Source of the DNA: Fistulifera solaris
Lineage: Eukaryota > Bacillariophyta > Bacillariophyceae > Naviculales > Stauroneidaceae
Direction of reading: 5' to 3'
DNA: 64,000 bases
Assembly (NCBI GenBank): GCA_030295235.1
Contig: AP026162.1
Location: forward strand, 682,001-746,000
The translations under genes and the position numbers were made by a program. Each line of letters opens with the position of its first letter. The stretch's first letter is position 1. This document shows, one piece after another, positions 45,721 to 57,814 of this stretch. A model generated the notes under the pieces. That model was not told the origin of the DNA. It worked only from the letters and a program-made list of their open reading frames with translations, and ran no database searches.

Positions 45721-47565
45721 ATGGGAAAAGAAGAGAAAGAGTTGTATAGTAATAATTCTCAGAAACGCCGTGATGAGGATGACGACCATAAGGATCGAAA
45801 AAAGCGACGAAAGTCGCGCGCTCGTGATGATAGTTCGGAGGAAGAAAGAAAGCCACGATCCAAGCATAAAAAGAAGAGATCACGAGAAGAAAGAAAAAAG
45901 TCGAAAATCAAAGAAACGGAAAAAGGATTATAGCTCTTCCAGCGATTCATCTTCTGATAGCTCTGATGAATCATCATCAAGTGGTAGAGGCAAGAGTGCA
46001 CGACCGAAAAAGGTTGTGAACGATCGACTTTTGGCCAAATTGCAAGCCAGGGGAGAGACGTTGGAAGAGAGAAATGCACGCCGTGCGGAAAAGCGAGCGG
46101 CTTTGATCAGTCAAAAATTTGGGTACACCGTAGACAACAATCCGTTCAACGATCCTAATCTGCACGAAAAGTTTACATGGAGAAAAAGGAAGCACACAAT
46201 GATAGTGAACAGGCTCCGAAAAAGAAAAGACGACACGTTTTTTGAGATCGAAAAAGTCAGGCAGCGAAGAACTGAGCGAGATCTGCAGCGAGAGGAAATG
46301 GAACGAATTAGAGCGGAAGAGAGCAGAATGAGAGAACTTGAGAACTACGACGAGTGGGCAAAGAAGGAGGAAGAGTTTCATTTACAGCAGCAGCGACAGC
46401 GTTCTGCTATCAGACTTGTTGAAGGCCGTGAAAAACCTGTAGATGTGCTGGCGAAAAACCTCCTCTTGTTCGGTTTATCTGACGAAGACAAAAGAATCGC
46501 GCCTCTATCAAATATCAGGAAAAGTATAATGCAATGGAGGCTATGAAAACTTTGGAAGTAGAACTTGAAGAACCATACGCGCTGCTAAAAATGATGAAGC
46601 TTGACGAACTCGAGGAGCTTCGCTTGGATATAGAGTCCTTTCGACAGCTAGAGCGACAAGCCCGTGTCTCAGATTTCGAGGTGTCTGGAAGCGATTTCGT
46701 CCTCCGTTATTGGGACGCACTTGCCATCGTAGTAGATGACGAAATAAAACTGCTGAAAAGTGGCGGTGAAAATGGAAGTCATGCGAAAATGGTAGGAGAT
46801 GTCCAGAAAATCTTCTTTGGTCAGTCGAATGCAGATCTCAAGAAGATGAAGACCGAGGTCGAGAACAGACTTAGTTCGAGTGTAAAGGCTGGCTCTGACC
46901 GTAATTATTGGCTTTCGGTTGCAGAGCAGCTTGATGTATTTCTTTGCAAAAGCTTTTTATCGGAAGAGCACTCTAAGATGCTGGTGCGACAGCTTGAGCG
47001 ACTGGAAAAGCGTCGAGAAGAACTTGCTCGAGTTTGCGATACTGGAGCCAGTGGAGGAGAAGAACAGCCTGAAGAAAGAGAAATTGTGGTGGCCGAAGAG
47101 TCTTTAGATCCATTTCAATTTCCACACGGCGATCTTGAGGAGGAACTCGGTCTTTCGGATGAATTTGATTTAGCGGGCAAATCTTATAGCTGGCAGGACA
47201 AGTATCGTCCTCGTAAGCCTCGCTACTTTAACCGAGTCAAAACCGGTTATGATTGGAATAAGTATAACCAGACTCACTACGATAAAGACAATCCGCCTCC
47301 AAAGATCGTTCAAGGCTACAAGTTCAATATCTTTTATACTGATCTAATCGACCCGACAAAGACTCCGACATTCACATTGGAACCTGCTGATTCGAAGGAG
47401 TTTTGCATAATTCGGTTCAAGGCAGGCGCTCCATATGAGGATATTGCTTTCAAAATCATCAACAGAGAGTGGAACAAGTCCCGAAAAAGAGGGTTTAAGT
47501 CGTCGTTCGAGCGGGGAGTACTATCCTTGTATTTCAACTTCACCACGCACTGGTATAGAAGATAA
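45721..47565 (+). CDS. CACTIN: Cactin, splicing-associated protein
   Basis: About 614 aa. A basic/Ser-rich (RS-like) N-terminus; the mid-domain NPFNDPNLHEKFTWRKR, ENYDEWAKKEEEFHLQQQRQRSAIRLVEGREKPVDVLAKN and EEPYALLKMMKLDELEELRLDIESF; then the highly conserved C-terminal cactin domain GKSYSWQDKYRPRKPRYFNRVKTGYDWNKYNQTHYDKDNPPPKIVQGYKFNIFYTDLIDPTKTP to HWYRR-stop. Cactin acts with the spliceosome (C complex) in the nucleus. Two one-base slips: an A6 run (45894-45899) in the basic tract and near 46496-46504 (one base short) before KYNAMEAMKTLE. Each keeps the domain order when adjusted, so sequence error is favoured. Confidence 0.95.
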
Positions 47566-47800
47566 GTAAGTTTCGGAAAAGTCGTTCGAGCGAAAAGTAT
47601 TTTCCATTCATTTCAATTTCTTCGCGCTGGTATAAAAGATAAGCATATACTAAGGTTCTGCTTTGAAAATTAGGTCACTTGCTTTTCGCTGAACAGTTTC
47701 CAAACGCTTTGTGCTCGGTACCCATGCGCAGGTTCTTCAAGACAATAATTAGACTATATAAGTAACAATGATTGCCAACTGCGAATGCATAACAGCACAC
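47566..47800. other. Intergenic with a partial repeat of the Cactin 3' end
   Basis: At 47580-47640, 'gtcgttcgagcg' and 'ttcgcgctggta' echo the end of the Cactin CDS (47501-47560), suggesting a short local duplication of the 3' end. Confidence 0.5.
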
Positions 47801-49743
47801 TTACTGAGCCCATGTTGCTTGAAATGAATCCCATGTCTCGTCGGGCGGGTCCACAATCCTAATTTCATCAGCATTTTCCAGTTCCACGTGATAATTGACC
47901 AAGGGAGCTAGCTTCTTTACCGATTTCTGCGTCATCAGTAGAGGAAGAAGGTCAGCAACAGAACCCGCTTCGAAATTCGGCGCTGGGCATAGCACTTACC
48001 GGTACTTCATCGATGGCAGCAAGTAAAAGCTCTTCGGGTACAATCCGACCTGTAGAATGCGCTCTTTTCTATGGTGTTGATGTTAGTTGCGGCAACTTAA
48101 CACTGAAGGCAAGCTCAGGTGTTGACTTACAGAAGCCCTAGCGAGGACCATCTCTCTGGGAGCCGATACATGTATGATTGCAAGTCTAACGTGAGGATAC
48201 GTGCCTCTCAGTTTTTCAAAGTATTCCTCATACCAAGGAGCATCCCTCAGGCTTCCATCAACCAACACGTTCTTTCCTTCTTGTAGCGCAGCCAGGGTCA
48301 GAATTTCGCTTATAAGTCCGGCTTCTTTCCTGAGTTTTGAAGAAACATCAGAACGCATTGCGACGTTGAATTGTATCATGTACAGCGGGGTCCACGCCTT
48401 ACCTAGTAAGAGTGCCAGCATCTTCGGGACTTTGTTGGATGTATAGATGAAACTCCGGTAGATACCGTCGCAACTCGTCCGGATCCACACGGACGAAAGC
48501 AAGAAGGGGGAACAGACCTCTGTTGACCAAGTGTCGCATGGTGTAACTTTTCCCCGATCCCATTGCACCAGCGGTAAAAACGACCCACGGCTCTGTCGGT
48601 GTTGTGCATTTGTCGCCATGCTTGTCCGTAAAATATGTTGCGTCAAGAAACTCGCTAATGATTGCGTCTTGGAGCATCTGCCTTTCGAAAGTATAGTTTC
48701 GATGATAGGAATAATCCAATGTCGCCCGAATGTGGGCGAAGCGGCCATAAAACAATCGGTCATCCGATTGATGATTTTCTTCGGAGGAACGAAGAACGGA
48801 AAATAGTCGGTGCCGCTTGGGACAAACAGTGTTGTCTCCCGACGCAAGACGTTGAATATTCGGCACTTCGACAGACCGCTGCTGCCCAAAGATTGTAGCA
48901 AATTGTTGTCTAATCTCTTCGGTCGGCTGTAACCCGTCAGAATCTTTAATTATAGAGCAATAGTAATCCACGTCGGACTTTGATTGCTCGACAAAATCCG
49001 TCGGCCCTTTTCGTACATCCGATGTTCGTTCCAAGTCGGTCAAAGTGCCATCTGCGACTATTGCTAAACTTGGTATAACATGAATAAGTCCAACTTTCAA
49101 GGAGAGCGAAGACGTCCGTAGGCAATGAATCTTCTGTTTGCATGATGAGATGTCAATGCGTCTGGTCATGAAAAGTACATTTCGTCCCGATTGCAAGGCT
49201 GCTAGCATCAGAGTCTCTGCAATGTAGTCGCATTCCTTTTCAGTCCGAGTGTCCGCCAAGTCGGGAGACTCTCGGAGAAAAAAAGGCATATTCCGGAAGA
49301 TATTGTCGAATCTCATCCGTGTCGATAGTGACCATCGATGGAAACGGAAGGTGGTTCTTTCTTAACAGCTCTGCCATCGAGGACATACTCTCTGTTCCAG
49401 GAGCACAAACAACTAGAATAGCCCAAGGTTCGCATTGTAATTCAGCTGGAGAGGCGCTGTTCAGGATATCATCCATGATCGAGTCATGGAGCCACTGTCG
49501 CTGTTTCTGATAATGCGAATGATACGAGTAGTCCATCTTCTCCCGAATATGACCATAGGCACCGTAAAAACGTTTCTCATCATCTCGACTCCGAAAATGC
49601 TCTTCGGTCGAATCTTCCAAGCCAAACGGTTTGAATGAACACGAAGATGACAACGCGGGCATTCGTTCGGATGGCGCCGTCTCGTCGGGGGAACTGTTGA
49701 TTGCTGTAATGTCGTCAGCATTTATTACATGTTCAGGTAACAT
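47801..49743 (-). CDS. Two tandem P-loop kinase domains of zeta-toxin fold (eukaryotic, function unknown)
   Basis: Start MLPEHVINADD about 49743. Two related halves are visible. Each has a region like RFYGAYGHIREKMDYSYHSHY / LFYGRFAHIRATLDYSYHRNY, then a P-loop region, then VTIDTDEIRQYLPEY / VRVDPDELRRYLPEFHLY, a feature of zeta-toxin-type kinases (PF06414 family). In the second half the P-loop GAMGSGKS is complete and is followed by LTLAALQEGKNVLVDGSLRD and LAIIHVSAP; the first half has a diverged P-loop. Several short exons are suggested (for example at about 48400 and 48130); exact junctions are not all assigned. Such domains in algae are not known as toxins. The last exon (47801-47995) may extend further, as GTAAGT sits at its end. 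Confidence 0.65.
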
Positions 49744-49837
49744 GCTGGAAATAGAAATACGGAGTTCATAGAATTGAAAATGCAAAAATCATGATGTCAA
49801 TGCTCCGGGGTAATTTTTATTCTTGTCTCGTAAACCT

Positions 49838-51105
49838 TACAGCCTCCCGTACATTTATACCACTTCTACGTCTTTCTACGTCTCGCTATACCAATTTGGT
49901 ATGTTTTTCCAGAAATACTCGAAGTAGTTTCTGCGCTAATCTACTATTTTCCGGATAGTTCGGTGAGTATTTTTGGAAAAATATACCGCCAGGGTATAGC
50001 GGATGAAGAAATACCAGTGCCGTTTCGAAAAGTACCACTATGGCGTGAAATGTAGGAAATTCGTGGGAATTCTTCAATCACTAGTAATACGTCTGCCGCA
50101 TTTTCCTTGACGAGCACAAAAATGAGCCATCACCCATCACGAAGAAAGAAAACCATGAGAAAACCGACAAGTCGTCGCGGCAAGAACATCTACGCTAACA
50201 TAAAGTCGCCCTTCGTCGCGAAAGATCCCACTGCTTCGCACTATCGTGATTGTGATGCATCTATACGATCTGCAGTGAAGTGGCTTTCGTAGATTGTCGT
50301 AAGAATTCCGATCGCCGAACCTTTTGCTGAAAAAGATATTGAATGAGAAAAGGCTCCCCAAAAAGTTTTTGCTTCAGAGATATCACTTCCTAAAAATACG
50401 CAGCAAAGCAAAATGTTGTTAGTACAATGCGTTTAAGCAGTGTAAAACAGTTTCTACGTGACATGAGGCGTACTTTGATCGATCATCAGAACGAACGAAA
50501 CAATTAAAACAGATCTCACGCAGGCTCGTGGAACTTCAGAACCACAATTTTGTGTGCCTTCCAGTATTTAAACTCTTCTCGAGAAATCGTACGAAGGTGG
50601 CAGTCGGGCACTTTTCCTTACTCCAGACAGAGCTAAATGGTATTCTCGATAAAATCTTTTCAAAAGGAGGTGGTAACGTGTTTAGCATTCACTCACAGCG
50701 CTCTAGATGATCTTCTTTAGAATTTTTATTCTAGCTTAAGCATCTAACGACTGCCTTGTTTCAAGAATTTTCGGTGATGTAGTCGCTTTTCGTCATGACA
50801 TTTTATAAAAATTGGAGGTATAATTAAAGCGCACAAACGAGTTGAACGGTGGCCTTCAGACTTTAGATGTCGACATAGGCTTTGCCTTATCTTATGGAGT
50901 TACGATGCTATCGGCTTTTAGGGTCTAGCCTTTAAGAGAGCAGCCTAGACTAATGTTCATTCATCCTTATTATTTCTAGTGTGTAGGCATCGTTAGGGTT
51001 TCGGTTAAAAATCGTTTCGGTTGCAGTACAACAAAGTGCGTAGAAAATGCGTAGGAAATCCTATACCAACCGGCACTGCTTCTGGTATATTTTTCCTGCT
51101 CATTA
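49838..51105. repeat. Tandem duplication, copy 1 (1.27 kb)
   Basis: Unit beginning TACAGCCTCCCGTACATTTA and ending TCCTGCTCATTA; TACAG occurs at each junction (49838, 51106, 57693). It carries a 61-codon frame (50107-50292) conserved in copy 2, but no known domain. Copy 1 has about 31 bp (50 bp after CTACTATTTTCCGG) lacking in copy 2, between GGT microhomologies. Confidence 0.85.
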
Positions 51106-52033
51106 TACAGCCTCCCGTACATTTATACCACTTCTACGTCTTTCTACGTCTCGCTATACCAATTTGGTATGTTTTTCCAGAAATACTCGAAGTAGTTTCT
51201 GCGCTAATCTACTATTTTCCGGATAGTTCGGTATAGCGGATGAAGAAATACCAGTGCCGTTTCGAAAAGTACCACTATGGCGTGAAATGTAGGAAATTCG
51301 TGGGAATTCTTCAATCACTAGTAATACGTCTGCCGCATTTTCCTTGACGAGCACAAAAATGAGCCATCACCCATCACGAAGAAAGAAAACCATGAGAAAA
51401 CCGACAAGTCGTCGCGGCAAGAACATCTACGCTAACATAAAGTCGTCCTTCGTCGCGAAAGATCCCACTGCTTCGCACTATCGTGATTGTGATGCATCTA
51501 TACGATCTGCAGTGAAGTGGCTTTCGTGAGATTGTCGTAAGAATTCTGATCGCCGAACCTTTTGCTGAAAAAGATATTGAATGAGAAAAGGCTCCCCAAA
51601 AAGTTTTTGCTTCAGAGATATCACTTCCTAAAAATATCGCAGCAAAGCAAAATGTTGTTAGTACAATGCGTTTAAGCAGTGTAAAACAGTTTCTACGTGA
51701 CATGAAGTACTTTGATCGATCATCAGAACGAGCGAAACAATTAAAACAGATCTCGCGAGGCTCGTGGAACTTCAGAACCACAATTTTGTGTGCCTTCCAG
51801 TATTTAAACTCTTCTCGAGAAATCGTACGAAGGTGGCAGTCGGGCACTTTTCCTTACTCCAGACAGAGCTAAATGGTATTCTCGATAAAATCTTTTCAAA
51901 AGGAGGTGGTAACGTGTTTAGCATTCACTCACAGCTCTAGATGATCTTCTTTAGAATTTTTATTCTAGCTTAAGCATCTAACGACTGCCTTGTTTCAAGA
52001 ATTTTCGGTGATGTAGTCGCTTTTCGTCATGAC

Positions 52034-52789
52034 TGACAGAAATTCCGAGCGCACAGATAGCTCACGGAATTCGGAATGCGGAATAATCTCACGCAAAGAC
52101 GACAATCAACCAACTCAACACTCTTTGATGAGATGATCAACTGACAAACGAAAGCACTGATATCGCAAACACTCTTTGATTGCAATGATCAGCAAAGACA
52201 ACCACACAGTGCGCTTGTTGTTACTTACTCACTGTCTGCCTGCCTGGACTCAAAGGATGTAGATCGACTCGCAAGGTTTGTGACCTTGAGAATTTCACCA
52301 CAAAAAGAAGACTCAGTAAACTCGATAAATATGGGTTGATTTCTAATTCATTTTTATTTTGTGAGACCTATTCTAATAGAAAATGATTGCACACCTTTCT
52401 CCAATCTTCAGGAACTTGTGCTGAGGTGGCAAAGAAAACAAGTACTGGATTCCTGTAGAAAATGAACATAGCTCCGTAGGCTTCCGTAGGTTGGCTACGA
52501 CACGTAAGAAATGTACTGAAGGTCTACGTGACAGTCAGTCGTGGCAAGAGAAGAAACATGTCCACGTCTGCAAAATTGTCGACGTTGCACTCTCAACGGT
52601 ATCCAAACCTTGTAACTGCAACTTCAAATAACTCCCAATGGTATCCAAGTGACTCTATCTTCAAATAGACAGTCGAAGTCTAAATAGCAATACCGATGCG
52701 CCGTCTCTGTGTAGTATAAGTAGTAGACTACACAAATACTATGGAAAATCAGTCACTAACATGACTCAAACTTGCTAAGAAAATTGTCA
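52034..52789. repeat. LTR (left)
   Basis: 756 bp, begins TGACAGAAATTCC and ends AAATTGTCA; near-identical to 56623-57380. Confidence 0.93.
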
Positions 52790-55700
52790 CTCCCCGTCTT
52801 CTCGAAGGCACGGCGGCTGCAATAACTGACTCGCATTCTCGTTCGAAGGTCTTCCATTTTCTTCCTAAATCCTAATCACTAACACATGCATTTCTCTCTA
52901 AACAAATATCTCTCTAACCCAAAGTAGTACGTAGTACTCTTCAGTTCTTCAGTTCTGCGGTGTCTCCAGTCCAGAAAAGTATCGCCTTCAAACGATCCCA
53001 TATCTGCGAATAACCCCAATGTTTGCTGAGAATATCAGCTGGGTTCATCTCCCCGGGAATATGCAAGAATGCAACCATTCCTGACGCAATAGCCTCGCGT
53101 ACAGGTCTCTTGTGTAGCTTTAAGTGTACCATGGTAGCACTGTTGACGACAGACTCATTATCCCCAAACATGTAGGCCTTCTCGCGAATCGGTACCCCTA
53201 AATATCGCAGTGTATTGCGGAGATCGATGATCTGCTCAACGCACGTTCGCTGCAATAAATTCGGAACCATAAGTAACAGTCTGTACTTGAGGACTGACAG
53301 CGTCGGGAGGACTGATATCAGCAATAGCATCAGGATCCACTTCAAGGGCGGATGTACAAGATTGTACAACTGGAGTGGACAAATGCGAGCACTCCCCGTC
53401 AGTCAGAGCGGCGCGCAAAGTAGGGTCATCCGAGGGTGTAGGGAGGGACCTGGGAGCTGAAAAATTACTTGCTGAGGATCCGAAGTAAGTATTGCCCAGG
53501 ACAGGGTGGGGCAAACATGCTCAGAAATATTGACACTGTAACCCATGGCTTCCGTGGACTCAGAAGGAAAACCATAACTGCCACATATATAAGGTACTCT
53601 CTGAATATAGTAGACTTGGAGAAAGATACTGACATCATTGTTGATCCAGCCAAAATAAAGACGTAACCGCAAGAAATCGGGAAGTACATTTGGGCACAGT
53701 GCGTGAAGTGACCAAAAGAACAGGAGGAGGTTTGGCAGGAGGTAATTCAGTAGGAACAATATCGGCGACAGTACCATTTTCGAGGCCGGTCATTTGATGG
53801 TTTTCAATGCCTTGAATGCCAATGTGACAATGCCAAAAAACCTTGTCAATGAACGTGACGTCATAACCGGCGACTCTTCCCTTTTCACCACGATCGACCA
53901 AAGAAGCAAGTGAGGATGACGTATGTCCAATTGAGACACAATACGTGATAAGCACGTTTGCACTCAGTGTCCGATTGGCACTAGTCAGCGGGAGCTTGCC
54001 GAAAGAATACGTCGAATATCGCGAGGGGTCAAGGTGCAAGTTGTTGGATTGTGCAGCATTGACCAAAAGTGTTGAATCGGCTTCTTGGGAAGGATCAATG
54101 TCTTGTGGTGCATCGTGGAACTCATCACTAGGGACCGTAGGTTCAGGATCAGGATCGGGCTCGGGAGGAAGAGACTCATGGAAGTGCACACTCGCGACTC
54201 GGCGAATGGGGACCATGATGACTGCCAGAACCAGTATAGTTGGGGTTAGACGACAGGCCCAAAATAATGGCTTTATCCTTATCAGAGATAGTGTCCCAAA
54301 TCGTACGTGCGTTGTCGCTCAGTTGCATCCAGCGTTCACGAGCCATACAGCGGTCCAGTAGTGCGTGTAGTCGAAGAAATACCGGGTGGACGATTGCGTG
54401 CAGGACGACGGGCAGCAGCGTTGATGTACAGCTCAGACACAGAAGAATCGATGTCGTACTCGTAACCAGCGTCGTCATCGTCATACGGGTCATCCTGAAC
54501 AACGTCATGGTACAGAACCTTACGGGCGTGGTCTCGCAGAAAACTGTGCATCGTGAACGGGAACTTTGGGGCGAGGGAGAAGAGTACAGTACTGCTCGAA
54601 GGTAGCGTCTTTTCCCGTTTTCGCGGTGTCAATGTCAATGGTACTCTTGACTTGTCGTAGATCAGAAATGCCGTTAACCGCGTTTTCAAGTAATGCACGT
54701 TTCTGTTTATCGGAAATGACTTCGCCGGAAATCTGTTCATAGCGTCGTACTTGATCTTGCCAGTTCAGGATGAACGCATTGGTAGTACCGTTCCATGTAC
54801 CGTCACCAAGTTTGGCCGAAGTGATGCAATAGAGTATGCTGGAAGATTCCATTTGCGCGTTAGTAGACTGTAGGTGATGGCGCTTCAACTCAGCATAAAC
54901 GCGTTGTGCATCGTAGGTAGACTTCGTACTTCGCGAACAATGGCCTTGCCTTGGTCAGTAAGGACAGTAGCTTCAAGGACTGCGTACATGTACTTCTGCT
55001 TTTCGTCGAAGAGTTCCTTCTCATCGTCAGTAGTAGGCACGTACTGATCATCAAGTACGTCACTGACACTTTGGTATGAAGCTTGAGTCACGAATGACCG
55101 ATGCCAAGAGTCATTGTAACTTTCATTCTTGAGTGTAGGAAAGAGTGAAAGATCGCTTGATGCCACGGCAGAAGGCATCTGCAGGGGACATAGGGGTTTT
55201 CGGACTGCCGGTATACACAGGAGGACGTGGTGTATGGGCAGGAGAGTATCCGCTCGTGAACCAATAATGTCTCCCCGTACACAGAAGGAATCGAACTCTT
55301 CAGCAGTAATCGGCGTCCAATCATCATTGATAGGGTTACCCTGATGATAACGGTCGGCAATGTACTTGAAAAACATCTTGAGCATGTCCCTATCAGCTTG
55401 CGGTACTGGAACTGTGACTGGAGTACTATCATCGGCACCGTCGGGTTTTTCGTCGTAGGTAAGGGAGTCGATAACAGCATAGTCGATACAGAGCAGTTTG
55501 GGAAGCGTAGTGTAGCCACGAGAAACAAGGGACAGTTTAAGGCCCGGAGAATTGGCACAGTCCAAAAGTACATCGAGGACGTGATCGAAGGCAATACGTC
55601 CTTGGGATCGTGGGAGAACCATCTTAGAACTTGAAAGCTTGACCTTGAACCTTGAGTGTACTACTACTTAAAAGGGTCAGAGATGGCGGTGAACTGTATG

Positions 55701-56622
55701 ACACCGGAAAATCCAATCTCCTATCCAGGAGTAGCGACCCTGGCGTCGAGGGAAGACCTCCCGAACTTGAGCCGTAATCAGCGACAGTGAGGACCAAGTA
55801 CCCTTCCCTTTGCACTCGGTGTACTCCTCAACAGCCCCCTTATACCTTCAGCGGGTTGGTTCAGGCAAGGTAGGTGATCGCCTGCCAAGCACGTGTCCCG
55901 GTCGCCTTACAGCAGAGTGTTGGAATGCGGATGTACCAAGGAACAAAGGCCCCAGTAGATTAGATACCGCCCAACCAGAATCCGAACAACAGAAAGATAA
56001 GAGAACCTGCAATAGGAACCTTACTCCCTGTCTTCAAGCCCACTGTTAATTCTTAGCACTATGTGTACCCAGTACTGCGACCTCACAGAACGGAAAATCC
56101 AAATTACTAAGCCCCAAGCCGCCCATAGGCGCCCCTACACAGCGGGCCAATTGGAACGATCGCGCAAGCGCTGAGCCGGTATACAGGTACTCCCGAGCAG
56201 TAGCTTGGCTACTCGTTGAGCGGGTACAGTTTTTTTTTTTTAGTGCTTTGGTGAACAACAGAAGATTGATAGGACTTGTCGGACGCACCACTCCTGTAAA
56301 GCGGGTCACTGCTTGGACTGGAACCTCAAGGATTCCTAGCCGAACGGACAGGTAGTCGGCTGACAGACAGACAAACAGACGAGCGGACAGCCGGGCAGAC
56401 GGTAGGCTGACAGACAGGTCGGTAGGCAGACGGCAGACAGACAGCGAGCGACTCACGAGCGAGACAAGACTCACAAGTCGAACAACGACGGACGTCAAGC
56501 AGACACTGGCGACTCGCGAGTGAAACAAGACTCACAAGTCAAACAACCTCACGAGCTTCACAACAGCCCACGTGAAACAGCCAACGAGCCAAACACAATC
56601 CAGAGGCTTGCGACTGTTAATC

Positions 56623-57380
56623 TGACAGAAATTCCGAGCGCACAGATAGCTCACGGAATTCGAATGCGGAATAATCTCACGCGCAAAGGCGACAATCAAC
56701 CAACTCAACACTCTTTGATGAGATGATCAACTGTCAAACGAAAGCACTGATATCGCAAACACTCTTTGATTGCAATGATCAGCAAAGACAACCACACAGT
56801 GCGCTTGTTGTTACTTACTCACTGTCTGCCTGCCTGGACTCCAAAGGATGTAGATCGACTCGCAAGGTTTGTGACCTTGAGAATTTCACCACAAAAAGAA
56901 GACTCAGTAAACTCGATAAATATGGGTTGATTTCTAATTCATTTTTATTTTGTGAGACCTATTCTAATAGAAAATGATTGCACACCTTTCTCCAATCTTC
57001 AGGAACTTGTGCTGAGGTGGCAAAGAAAACAAGTACTGGATTCCTGTAGAAAATGAACATAGCTCCGTAGGCTTCCGTAGGTTGGCTACGACACGTAAGA
57101 AATGTACTGAAGGTCTACGTGACAGTCAGTCGTGGCAAGAGAAGAAACATGTCCACGTCTGCAAAATTGTCGACGTTGCACTCTCAACGGTATCCAAACC
57201 TTGTAACTGCAACTTCAAATAACTCCCAATGGTATCCAAGTGACTCTATCTTCAAATAGACAGTCGAAGTCTAAATAGCAATACCGATGCGCCGTCTCTG
57301 TGTAGTATAAGTAGTAGACTACACAAATACTATGGAAAATCAGTCACTAACATGACTCAAACTTGCTAAGAAAATTGTCA
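56623..57380. repeat. LTR (right)
   Basis: 758 bp; differs from the left LTR at only a handful of positions, followed by the ATGAC target duplication. Confidence 0.93.
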
Positions 57381-57814
57381 ATGACATTTTATAAAAATTG
57401 GAGGTATAATTAAAGCGCACAAACGAGTTGAACGGTGGCCTTCAGACTTTAGATGTCGACATAGGCTTTGCCTTATCTTATGGAGTTACGATGCTATCGG
57501 CTTTTAGGGTCTAGCCTTTAAGAGACGACGCCTAGACTAATGTTCATTCATCCTTATTATTTCTAGTGTGTAGGCATCGTTAGGGTTTCGGTTAAAAATC
57601 GTTTCGGTTGCAGTACAACAAAGTGCGTAGAAAATGCGTAGGAAATCCTATACCAACCGGCACTGCTTCTGGTATATTTTTCCTGCTCATTATACAGTAC
57701 GTCCTTTGTCGAGGCATTCTCAAGTACAGTAGGTTATGGGCGATTTTTTAGACAAAAAAATCGACGCTTTTGAAAGAAAGAATCAAGAGGAAATAAAAAT
57801 ATATATTTCCTCTT

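Larger units (their letters stand above)
52034..57380 (-). mobile_element. Ty1/copia-type LTR retrotransposon, broken, young
   Basis: Fossil copy of a diatom CoDi-like copia element, 5.35 kb, coding on the minus strand. LTRs at 52034-52789 and 56623-57380 (TG...CA ends), nearly identical, so the insertion is recent. Target duplication ATGAC at 52029-52033 and 57381-57385. The parts recognised are a gag-like region (about 54.5-55.6 kb), a protease-like region (about 53.7-54.2 kb) and RNase H (about 52.94-53.37 kb). Integrase and most of the reverse transcriptase are not recognised, and the interior (3.8 kb) is short for the family, so it looks internally reduced, with several breaks. Confidence 0.88.
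51106..57692. repeat. Tandem duplication, copy 2, split by the LTR element
   Basis: 51106-52033 and 57386-57692 together match copy 1 almost base for base. The break is exactly where the copia-type element sits, with ATGAC on each side. Copy 1 preserves the pre-insertion site (GTCATGACATTTTATAAA, about 50795). Confidence 0.9.

Noticed and set aside
50107-50292. 61-codon frame in the 1.27-kb duplicated unit as a gene
   Set aside because: It is conserved in copy 2 only because the DNA is nearly identical; no evidence of selection.
55810-56049. Plus-strand frames inside the copia-type element as host genes
   Set aside because: They lie within the retrotransposon, antisense to its coding strand.
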